DNA from: Russula earlei
Lineage: Eukaryota > Basidiomycota > Agaricomycetes > Russulales > Russulaceae
Direction: 5' to 3'
Length of the DNA: 64,000 nucleotides
Assembly (NCBI GenBank): GCA_025769875.1
Contig: JAGFNK010000228.1
Coordinates: 1 to 64,000, forward strand
The translations under genes and the position numbers were made by a program. Position 1 is the first letter of the stretch, and each line of letters opens with the position of its first letter. This document shows positions 55,952 to 64,000 of this stretch, piece after piece. The notes under the pieces were generated by a model that was given only the letters and a program-made list of their open reading frames with translations, ran no database searches and had not been told where the DNA came from.

Positions 55952-56429
55952 TGTCACTGACTGGGGGCAGTGTCGCTGACAAATCATTTCACGTGTGAGA
56001 CATGTGCACTGAGTCGAGCAAGATGACAAGTTCTCACAAGATTTGGGGATCTTGGTGACAACACAGTGAAGGCTAGTGTGTACCACAGAGTGGAAAGACA
56101 ATAGATAAGTCTTCACATTTGAAGACTTAATGAGAGGGAAGAGTTTCTGAGAGGATTGCTTGAGTTCCTGCAAGCCTACAGTCCTGAAGCTGAAACCAGT
56201 GATATTTCACAGGAGAACAAGCTTAAGGCTTGTTCTCCTCTACTGACAGGTTTATATAGACAGATACTACCTATATCAAATAGTATGCATGAGGTAAAGA
56301 CGAGGTGATTGTACTGGAACATGCTGGAAGGTAGTGGTACATGTGAGGCAAGGTGAGTCATGAGAACACGCAGGAAACATGAGACTTGTCTGGTTGCCGG
56401 TCCAGTCCAAGGTACCGGTACTTGTGACA
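55952..56429 (-). repeat. Element C 5' LTR
   Basis: 478 bp. Minus strand: TGTCACAAGTACC...GTCAGTGACA. R-start TAAGCTTGTTCT and PBS AGAACAAGCTTA are both intact. CpG-depleted against A. Confidence 0.9.
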
Positions 56430-56482
56430 TTGAGCTTACTCCTCACTCTTGAACTGGATAGTTCAACAGTGAGTCTTGACAG
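56430..56482 (+). mobile_element. 53-bp right end of solo LTR E5
   Basis: TTGAGCTTACTCC...AGTCTTGACA matches the last 53 bp of family E LTRs. It is followed by GCCTG (56483-56487), the partner of GCCTG at 39759-39763. It is what remains of E5 right of the element C insertion. Confidence 0.85.
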
Positions 56483-58594
56483 CCTGATCTCAGATTGATG
56501 AGTTGGCTTACTGCATTATCAATACCAAGGCCTGGGTTATGAATGATCTTTGTGAATGCTGCTATTCCCTGTACAACCAAGTCAAGTGAGCAATAGATGG
56601 TCCCAAACCTTGTTCCTCCAACTGATTGGAGGCCATACTGTATATGTAGATCTTTACAAGCAACATCAAACCAGTAAAGTGTATAGGTTGAAAGGCTCAT
56701 GAATGCCAAAAGGTCTTGCAATTGAGAAACAACCTGGACAAGACAACTTAATATACTTGTTCATGGATCCAGGAATCCAGGATGGAAGATACCAGCTGAA
56801 ATTCAGGCAGATTGCACATGTCCTTACAGGCATTGTGCAAGTTGTGACATGCATCTGCCAAATTCAGTACTCGTGGTGTGATTGCCACAAATAGTCAATG
56901 ACCCTTGTTGGTATTCCCAGTATCATCAGATGACACACAGCAGAAATGGTAGATCCCTATCTCTGTCACCCACTTCATGTGTCACAGCCTCTATTCATAT
57001 CATTATCAAATAAGAACTCACCTTGTATAGAAGGTCACAGATGTATTCTCCTGTCTGACTTAGTTGCTCAACATCATCAAGCTCCATACAGAATGACTGG
57101 TGATGGGCAGTGGTGACATGCATGGAAAAAAATTTCTTCTTCCCAAGTTTACATCCATCAAAAGTGAGCATCATATCTCTGCATGTCTTGAGATAGTTGA
57201 CAACAGTCAGTCAGGTAGCAGCGGCATAAGAAGGAACCAGGCTGTCCTCAAATGTGGTGCGGCTTGGAGGTATGTAATTCCCATTGAGGATGTTAATTAA
57301 ATTCTTGAACTTTTGGTGCTGGATGATGCATGGAGGAATCCTACAACACACAATAAACTCAATCAAGGCTTTATTTGCCTTTTCCTCAAGCACCTTCCTC
57401 CCTTCGGTGTGGTACTTGCCAAACAACAAATTAGAGCTCCCAGCACAGAGCTTCATTTGCTCAGAAGACTCTGGAAACTCACTCAAGTGGCCAACAAGTG
57501 GCTTGGTCCTCAAATGCTTTCAAGGGTGGCGCTTCCATAGTTGCAGTGCTGGCATTGCTCAGGTCCTTATGTGTGCGCTTCTTTTCTATCTCATCTTCTT
57601 GTCCAATTAATTGAGGAGACTGGGTTGTTTCCTTGCAAGTTATTCTACAGCAGCTCAAACCAAGGCTCCTCCCTCCATCTTGGCCAGATATCCACAGTGC
57701 ATGGCATGTTTCAGGATTCATGTTTTATCACATAGCCAGCCCCAGGTTGTCCAACATCCTTTGCTTGTGATACACCAAGCCATTTTCTTCTGCAGATCAG
57801 CAATGGCATGGCATGGCCTTGAAATCCTAAGGAGCAGTGGGAATATCTTCTTCCCTCCTTTGCAGCCATCATCAGACTCATCATCAGTAATGTAATCAGA
57901 GTCCTCTGTATCATGGAGGGCTTTGGTTCCAAGCTTCTTATGATCTTTGCAAATGGATTTGTGAGTGCTTGCCACAGCAGATCCATTGAGGGTGGTCTGA
58001 CAACCTTGTTGGGCCAGATCTTTCAATTTTGCAAATGCATTCATAGGTGGTGCTGTCCTTGATGGTCCAGGTGCATTGTTGACTTGGATGTCTGGGAGCT
58101 GTGGAATTGGTGATCTCATATCGAAATCCAATCTCCAGAGGGAAAGCTCACCTTCCTGCCATACTTCAAGATACACTTTTCTGTGGAATCAATTGAACTC
58201 TTGAGCCATGACTGCAATATGGCAGATCCTGGAAGCTTTGTCACCCAGTACTTGAGTACTGTTGCCAACTCTTCAATCCCCTTTCCCCACTGGGTGATAT
58301 AGAAGATCCCAGCATCATTCCTTGGCAGAATTTGCTGCAATGCGACCTCAATCTCCTGATTTATGGCCCCCTCTTCCCCTACATCTTGGACCCATTCCTC
58401 ATTGATTGAAAACATTAAAAGTTGGTTGACTTTTGCATCCTGGTCAGCTATGTCAACTAACAGGAGAGCTTCTGGGAGAGCTCACAGGTACAGCTTGAGC
58501 TGCTTGAACTTGCCTGCCAGTGAGCTCATAATTGGGGCAAAGCAAGGCATTGACACAATGAAATTTGATATTAGTCTATCAAAAGTGAACATTA
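56483..58594 (-). pseudogene. hAT element J transposase, N-terminal and central part
   Basis: Minus strand from about 58415 to 56483. Central blocks are hAT-like: IEFIVCCRIPPCIIQHQKF, NGNYIPPSRTTFEDS (about 57400-57215), NLADACHNLHNACKD (about 56850, other frame), LLAFMSLSTYTLYWFD, GTRFGTIYCSLDLV, NPGLGID (56721-56500). The N-terminal part (58415-57718) has an acidic run EDSDYITDDESDDG and an unassigned segment (LQQILPRNDAGIFYITQWG, ILKYGRKVSFPSGDW) that may belong to J or to a captured gene. Frameshifts and stops throughout. It continues at 39763 across the E5/C nest. Confidence 0.68.
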
Positions 58595-59000
58595 CACGAC
58601 GGGCAGGAAGGGATAAGTCAAGTCTGCTTATAGTCAACTCAGTGGATAATAAAAGTAAAATATTTCAAGTGCTGAGTAGGCTCTGTTGTGGCCACAAATT
58701 ATATTACATAAGTAATGACCTTAGTTGAGCACAAAAAATGAGACAAAAAAGGTTAAATATGGAGAGTCTACTCATTCCGGCACAACATTTACCCTAGCCT
58801 GGCTAAAAGTTGTGCCAGAATGAGTAGACTCTCCATATTTAACCTTTTTTGTCTCATTTTTTGTGCTCAACTAAGGTCATTACTTATGTAATATAATTTG
58901 TGACCACAACAGAGCCTACTCAGCACTTGAAATATTTTACTTTTATTATCCACTGAGTTGACTATAAGCAGAGTCGACTTATCCCTTCCTGCCCATCGTG
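58595..59000. mobile_element. 406-bp foldback MITE, PIF/Harbinger-like
   Basis: Two 192-bp arms (58595-58786 and 58809-59000) are near-perfect inverted repeats around a 22-nt loop. Ends CACGACGGGCAGGAA and TTCCTGCCCATCGTG, flanked by TTA on both sides (58592-58594 and 59001-59003), the 3-bp TSD of PIF/Harbinger. Non-coding. A transcript would form a long hairpin, a possible source of small RNA. Confidence 0.88.
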
Positions 59001-59003
59001 TTA

Positions 59004-59429
59004 ATGTATGGCTACAGCTTGTCCTTCTGATCTTTTATTTCAAGCTGGGCAACCACAGCCCTGTCGAGACAGTTGAGTCCAAGTTCACAGCCCATAGACA
59101 CACTGGCATTCTCGGGCAAATTTGCCCTAATTCGCACTGCGTTTTGACCATCTTAGGAAGTTCGGCAAATGAGCTGCAAATTAGCCGGGCTAATTGCAGG
59201 TGCAATTTTCAAACGTCTATTTCCCGCCACACTAGACGAGATTGCACATTTCCCGCGATTGTGGGCTGAAAATCCCACTGCGAAAAATGGCTTAAGAACC
59301 TCGTTCTCTCGGAATGGTAGTGGAGACAGAGATTTGATTCGGATACAGGAGACGGCAAGGATGAACAAACAGGAGCTACTACTCTGAGACGTTTGAGGTG
59401 GTGGCTAAAGGCTCCTCTTGCCAGCTCAC
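59004..59429. other. Right terminal region of J and host DNA
   Basis: 59110-59250 has GGCAAATTTGCC, GCAAATTAGCC and GCCACACTA blocks, matching in inverse order the left region 34860-35065. No gene. From about 59260 the sequence becomes host-like. Confidence 0.4.
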
Positions 59430-59818
59430 TTACGATCTTTCTTTCCTCTTTCCGCTGCTCCCCCCATCTCCTGGCGGGATTGGCAGCGGCATGTTCAAGG
59501 TCGGGGTCGATGGCAGAAGCCTCACGAGTTTACCCTGCGGGTCTTTCCGGACCCAATGCGGCTTCTCATTGAGGACGTTCTCGAGATGCAATCGCTGCAT
59601 ATTGTCCCACGACCCCTGCTTGTTCGGGGTTGTATCAATCACGTCGTCAGGCTGTTCCCCCGACCTACTAAGCACAGCTCTGTATGGTAAAATCAACATC
59701 AAGCATGCAACTTCGAACAGAACGTAAAGTGGTCGGCGTACCTAGTAGAAGGAAGCGCGAGCGATGGAGTAATGCCAACGGCGAGGATGAAAATGACGAA
59801 ACCGGAGAGTGTGCGCAT
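59430..59818 (-). CDS. Probable small secreted protein, one intron
   Basis: Exon 1 59818-59742, intron 59741-59680 (62 nt, GT-AG), exon 2 59679-59430, stop TAA. Joined 327 nt gives 108 aa. The N-terminus (MRTLSGFVIF...ITPSLALPS) is a typical signal peptide: short basic start, hydrophobic core, small residues before the likely cleavage site after SLA. The mature part has no Cys, a polar centre (SGEQPDDVIDTTPNKQG, LHLENVLNEKPHWVRKDP) and a Gly/Ser/Lys-rich tail. No family recognised. The downstream ATG was chosen because it starts the signal peptide; an in-frame upstream ATG (59926) exists. CpG-rich, so host DNA. Confidence 0.55.
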
Positions 59819-60351
59819 GGAAATGAGTGTGTCCTGGATTTGGAAGGTTGTGGAAGTCGATATGAACAACTTTGAAGACAGTGGTGTAGAAACGTAGAAA
59901 GAATGTCGGTAACCAGTACCTATCAATGTAGATAAAATGAGAGCACAGCTGGATTAACTCAAGAAGTTATAAAATCGATGGCAGTGAGTCCCCTCTCCAA
60001 GTATTTGAGCTGAAATTCATGAATTGCCATCACCAACTGATGTGGATGTAATCAATTGCTTGATTGCATCATATTGTGTTGATTTTCAAATTCAAATGTC
60101 CATCACTCTCTGATCCTGATCTGAAATTCATGGATTGCTATCACCTACTATGGGTGGCTGGGAACTGCAAATATTATCTGCTCATAAATTTTATATGCAA
60201 ATCTTTGTAACAGCTGGTCACAATATAGTTTCAGTCTCCACTTTGATGGCAAGAGGTGATTGCAGGATTTTGAAGCAGATGTAATAGCTCAACAAATATA
60301 TTAGGTTTCTCTGAAGTATCCCTGGCACAGTTCACATAGTAGGATATGGAG
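59819..60351. other. Intergenic DNA, no gene seen
   Basis: AT-rich. A degenerate direct repeat TGAAATTCATG.ATTGC.ATCACC occurs near 60011 and 60121 (about 110-bp spacing). Nothing else recognised. Confidence 0.5.
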
Positions 60352-60450
60352 TGTCACAGGACTGGCCTATCAGACTGGACTGGCAATAAGGATGGACTAC
60401 CCAGACAGGCCTTGAATTTGCCTTGTTTGACTTGTCTGTATCTGACTCAT
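60352..60450 (+). mobile_element. Possible decayed start of an A/B-family LTR
   Basis: TGTCACAGGACTGG..., with GACTGGACTGGCAA and ACCCAGACAGGCCT, parallels the first 90 bp of element B LTR after C-to-T and G-to-A changes. The remainder is not recognisable and no TSD was found. Confidence 0.35.
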
Positions 60451-60520
60451 GTTTACCATGACTAGTGTTTACAGGTCCAGTTAACTGGACCAAAAATATG
60501 ACCAGAACTGGACTGGATGC

Positions 60521-60990
60521 TGTTGTGCAGCATAGAGCACAGCTAACAGGCTAAGCAACCCACCTAAGAGGTTGTGCTAATGCTCAAGTGATATTGGGGT
60601 GTAGAGCGATGTGTATATGTTGCACAGCATAGAGCACAGCTAACAGGCCAAGCAACCCACCTTAGAGGTTGTGCTAATGCTCAAGTGATATTGGGGTGTA
60701 GAGCGATGATGTATACTTGTCTACATGTATGGTATTTATACCTCTATGACCCAGGGCTGTTCCTAAGTCCAAAAGAGGTGACTACAGGTGTCCACTATAT
60801 CATGCACTCAGTGATGCATGATGTGGAAATGTTCTAGATGCAGCATAAGGCTACATCTTGTGATAGTGTAACCCTATTGCCATATGCGCATATTCTAAAG
60901 TTCTGTCTAACACGTAACATCTATGAGTGGATCTTGAACCTTGTATGAAGGTCCTCGCCTTCTTTGATCCGTTCTGGTTCTGGTTCAACA
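60521..60990 (-). repeat. copia-2 3' LTR with 97-bp tandem duplication
   Basis: 470 bp. Units 60521-60617 and 60618-about 60713 are near-identical (start TGTTG..CAGCATAGAG). The copia-1 LTR has one unit. Followed by CTCCCCCTT, the purine tract on the minus strand. Confidence 0.85.
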
Positions 60991-60999
60991 CTCCCCCTT

Positions 61000-62818
61000 G
61001 CTAAGTGCATCAGTAGATGCTGTGAGCATTTTCCCACATTCAGGGGTAGAACGTTAGTCCTAGCTGCTCCCTGAATTTGAGGAACTTGACGTGACCAAGG
61101 TTCTTGGTGAACATGTCAGCTGGGTTGTTAGCCCCTTCAATAAAGAATAGCTCCACCTGTTTATTTTGTATGACTTCACGAATGAAGTGATAGCGCAAAT
61201 CAATATGTTTGATGTGCTTTTCTTGTACAGGGTTGGAGGCTAAGAATATTGAGCCTTGGTTGTCACCAAACAATGGGATCAGAGCAAGATTGATGCCAAG
61301 TTCTGTTAGTAAGGACTTGATCCAAACCAACTGTCTGCTCATGTCAGAGAGTGACATATACTCAGCTTCAGTGGAGGAGAGCATGACTGTTTTCTGTGCT
61401 CATGAGTTCCATGAAAATATTGCTCCGGCCAGGTTCACCATATAGCCTGTAGTGGACTTCCGATTAGTCAGATCAGAAGCCCAGTCAGAGTCAGCATATG
61501 CCATCAAGCCACCATTTGATGGTCCATCATAGACCAAGGCATAATTGGCGGTTCCCAAGAGGTATTGGCAAATATAGAATGCATGATTTAGATGATCCTC
61601 TGAGGGATTGGCAGCATGTTGCGACAACTTAGTGAACTGCAAAGGCTATGTCTGGATGCATTCCAAGCATTATATATAAGAGTGATCCTATAACTTGCTG
61701 GAATTTTGACCACAAGGCTGGGTCAGCAGCGGAAGTGTTGGGAGAGGGGTGATAGCCCTCTGGTAGCAGAGCAGGAGCAGGGTTTGCATTAAGAAAGTCA
61801 AAACGCTGCAGCACTTTCTTTAGATATTCAGTCTGATCCAGATGTATCTGGCCAGACTTGCATAGAATGCACATGCATAGAAATTCTTGGGCATCGCCCA
61901 GATCTTGACATTCCCAGAGCTTCATAAAGCGCTCCTTGGTTTTATTGATTTGTTTTTTGTCTGCTCCAAAGAAGAGCACATCATCAACATAGATGATGGC
62001 CATGATGCTCTTGTCTTTAGTAACAAAGAGCCCAGAGTCAGACATAAGGCAGATGAGGCTGATCAAGGCCATGGACTTGTCAAGGGCTTTCCACCATGCA
62101 AGTGCCACTTGCTTGAGTCCATATATTGCATGTTTTAGGTGCATGACTTTACACTCTTGGCCTTTTATTTTGAAGCCCTCGGGCTGCTCCATATAGAGCT
62201 CTTTATCTCATCAAGCTCACCATAGAGAAAGGTGGTCTTGACATCTAGTCCACTAATGTGCCAATTCTTAAGTGCTGTGAGTGCAATCATCAGGCAGACT
62301 GTCTCAAACTGTACCACAGGTAAGAATATCTCATCATAGTCAATGCCTTCTACTTGGGAGAAGCCTTTGGCGACTAGTCTGGCTTTTTTATGACCATCAG
62401 ACTTAAGGTTGAATACCCATCTATTTTTGATTATTTTGTGATCCTTAGGAGGATTGACTAATTTGAAGACTTTGCATCTGCAGAGGGATTCCAACTCCTC
62501 GTGACAAGCATCTTTCCACTCCTTTTGAAGTTCACTTGGCATTCGCAGAATGTCCCTAAAGGTCCATTTGTGAATCTTTGCAGTATCAGGTGCTTCCAAG
62601 CTTAGTGGAACAGCTTGGGCGAGCAGATAGTTCAGAAATTTGACTCTCCCTTCCCTTGCTAGATGTAGAATGTCTTCTACCTCATCCTCAGAGGCTTGCG
62701 GCAGTTGATTGTCAAGGATGACAGGAGGGTAAGGGCCTGGTGTGGCCAATCCTGATGTACTATCCTCACCAGAGCTACCAGTTGGTTTTCTGTCATTGTT
62801 CTCCATGTGTGCGTGCAC
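61000..62818 (-). pseudogene. copia-2 pol: reverse transcriptase and RNase H
   Basis: Minus-strand frames 62818-62165, 62192-61629, 61642-61400 and 61384-61040. RT: WKDACHEELESL, NRWVFNLKSDG, KARLVAKGFSQVEGIDYDE, LKHAIYGLKQ, IIYVDDVLFFG (YVDD); RNase H: YADSDWASDLTNRKSTTGY, SSTEAEYMSLSD, DNQGSIFLA, KHIDLRYHFIRE. The order RT-RNase H at the 3' end defines Ty1/copia. Frameshifts near 62170, 61635 and 61390 make it defective. Confidence 0.9.
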
Positions 62819-62847
62819 TGAACATCTTTTTCCACTTCTGTAGGGTG

Positions 62848-63735
62848 TGTTACACCATTTTCCTTTTATGTTTACTTCTTACCTTTTGCTATGGACTGCT
62901 TGCTTTCATATGTCCCTTTACTTACTGGTCTCGTGATTTCTTACATCTTGTGATCCCTTCTGTGTTATCATGTGATCCATACACATCCAGGTAACACTGG
63001 ATTGCTGTTACTTTCCCTTTGTTTGGTTCTCTTTCCATTTATATTCACTTCTTAGTTTCGACTGTGCAATACTGCACACAGTACTGTGCAGCACAGTTAC
63101 TTGGTTCTGACTCATTCGTGGCCTCATTCCTATGACTCCTACTTATTATGACTCCTACTATACTAGTAGCACAGTCAAAGTGCAGCTATTGCTGCACTTC
63201 TCCTGTATATATAAGCTCAGTACTTTGTGACCAAAGCCCTAAGCTTGGTTTCTTGTAGAATCCAACCTACTCTTGTCCAAACATATTCTCCTGCAACCCA
63301 CTTCACTCCTAATCCTCAAACCACATCCACCTCTCCATTTCATCAACTCTTCACACACCATCCACCATGTACTCTTCGCCTTTTACTTCCTTCCCTAAGA
63401 GTCTCTCTTCACTCCCCTGAGAAGAGCTCTCTTCCTTTAAAACCTACCTTCCTTCCTCTACTCTCTCTGCGTTGTTCAAGGTCCCTGACGGACTTGAATG
63501 CATATAGCTAGTGGAACCAGCCCTAGTCTATCCTATTACAAACTTACCCAAGCTTCTCAATGGACTGAGTCATACAAGGAAGGGTCTATTGGCCATAACC
63601 TGTTTATCATAAAACACTTTGACCGCTGCAGGGATCCTTACTCTTTATACACAGGAACCAGCACATTTCTTGAACACATCTCTACTATCAACTTGTCCTT
63701 ATGCTTGAGAACTGACACAGCTAGTTACCATGACA
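62848..63735 (+). repeat. F-family 5' LTR (F4)
   Basis: 888 bp, TGTTACACC...ACCATGACA. Left flank GGGTG (62843-62847) should recur at the far end outside the window. TATA GTATATATAAG near 63205, R-start TAAGCTTGGTTT at 63240-63251. Confidence 0.88.
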
Positions 63736-63737
63736 TC

Positions 63738-63749
63738 AGACCAATCTTA
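63738..63749 (+). promoter_or_regulatory. Self-priming-type PBS of the F element
   Basis: AGACCAATCTTA, 2 nt after the LTR as in element A. Its complement TAAGATTGGTCT differs by one base from the R-start TAAGCTTGGTCT of F1 and by two from that of F4. Confidence 0.5.
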
Positions 63750-63759
63750 ACATTTCACC

Positions 63760-64000
63760 ATGGCTTCTACCTCAAATACACTTGTTATCCCTGAACCCTC
63801 TATCGAACCAGCTTCCTCATCTAACCCCCTTCAACACCAAACTGTCACTCAACAAAAGCCAAGACAATCTACCAGAACAAATCACTGGTAAAGCCTTTTG
63901 GCATCCTAATGAACCCGAAGTAGGATACTACCTCTGCATCGAAAACCTTTATCACCCTATCAAATTTATCAACGGATGTTGGTATAAACTTGATAGACAA
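63760..64000 (+). pseudogene. F-family element gag start, runs off the window
   Basis: ATG at 63760 opens MASTSNTLVIPEPS... with a Ser/Gln/Thr-rich start. TAA near 63892 ends this frame, but a neighbouring frame continues to the window edge (GKAFWHPNEPEVGYYLCIEN, then INGCWYKLDR), so a one-base shift is likely. Position after LTR and PBS identifies gag. No similarity to A or D gag was seen. Confidence 0.5.

Larger units (their letters stand above)
40727..56429 (-). mobile_element. Chromovirus C (family of A/B), 3' end deleted, hosts D and F3
   Basis: 5' LTR at 55952-56429, gag 54191-55876, pol 51812-54197 continuing at 42897-43128 and 41313-42015, ORF3 40727-41296. The 3' LTR is missing. It was inserted in solo LTR E5 (right flank TTGAG in E5). 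Strong C-to-T/G-to-A change at CpG makes it AT-richer than A or B. Many stops. Separate entries describe parts. Confidence 0.88.
60521..62847 (-). mobile_element. Ty1/copia element (copia-2), 5' part cut off by F4
   Basis: 3' LTR 60521-60990, purine tract, then RNase H and RT on the minus strand up to 62847, where an F-family element is inserted. The rest would lie right of the window. Confidence 0.88.

Noticed and set aside
1..64000. tRNA, rRNA and plasmid-like origins
   Set aside because: Read for clover-leaf A/B boxes next to PBS sites and for conserved rRNA blocks; nothing convincing. The PBSs do not look like tRNA 3' complements.

Overview
The window looks like repeat-rich DNA from a basidiomycete fungus, probably an Agaricomycete. 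The evidence is a single-copy host gene broken by ten introns of 44-66 nt, Ty3/Gypsy chromoviruses of the fungal Tf1/sushi type with chromodomains, hAT transposase remnants of a kind I associate with mushroom-forming fungi, and strong CpG loss in the older repeats. Coordinates of spliced genes and element ends come from reading splice sites, reading frames and target-site duplications (TSDs) by eye.

Layout. At 1-3405 is host DNA: a possible 3' exon of an unknown gene and a complete UPF0052/YvcK-CofD-like gene (500 aa, 11 exons). From 3410 to about 59.25 kb is one deep nest of mobile elements. Its oldest visible layers are a Ty1/copia element (3410-4040 plus 34142-34629) and an element G with ends CATCAGGAAAA (4041-32202) that splits the copia. 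G carries intron-containing fragments of a dual-specificity phosphatase and an iron-containing alcohol dehydrogenase. Inside G sit a three-deep nest of solo LTRs (E1>E2>F1, 5028-7848), chromovirus B with chromovirus A inserted in its gag (8438-22331), a short hAT element L (22873-24101), and a solo LTR D2 (26469-31608). D2 itself contains solo LTR F2 and a 3.7-kb long-inverted-repeat element I (27553-31250) with a CpG-rich core. Nested solo LTRs E3>E4 follow (32207-34136).

From about 34.8 to 59.25 kb lies a hAT transposon J (minus strand) cut by five solo LTRs or nests: H1, H2, E6, K and E5. E5 was invaded by chromovirus C, which was in turn invaded by chromovirus D and solo LTR F3. An LTR-LTR recombination then deleted the 3' end of C. 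A 406-bp foldback MITE sits near the right end of J.

At 59430-59818 is a small island with a probable secreted-protein gene (108 aa, one intron). From 60521 to the end are a second Ty1/copia element (minus strand) and the 5' LTR plus gag start of an F-family element that runs off the window.

Most striking are: (1) a third ORF with CCHC zinc knuckles between pol and the 3' LTR in two distinct chromovirus families (A/B/C and D); (2) Tf1-like self-priming primer-binding sites in three LTR families; (3) two elements that seem to carry host DNA (G and I); (4) a chronology readable from at least 14 TSDs. No tRNA, rRNA or CRISPR was recognised.
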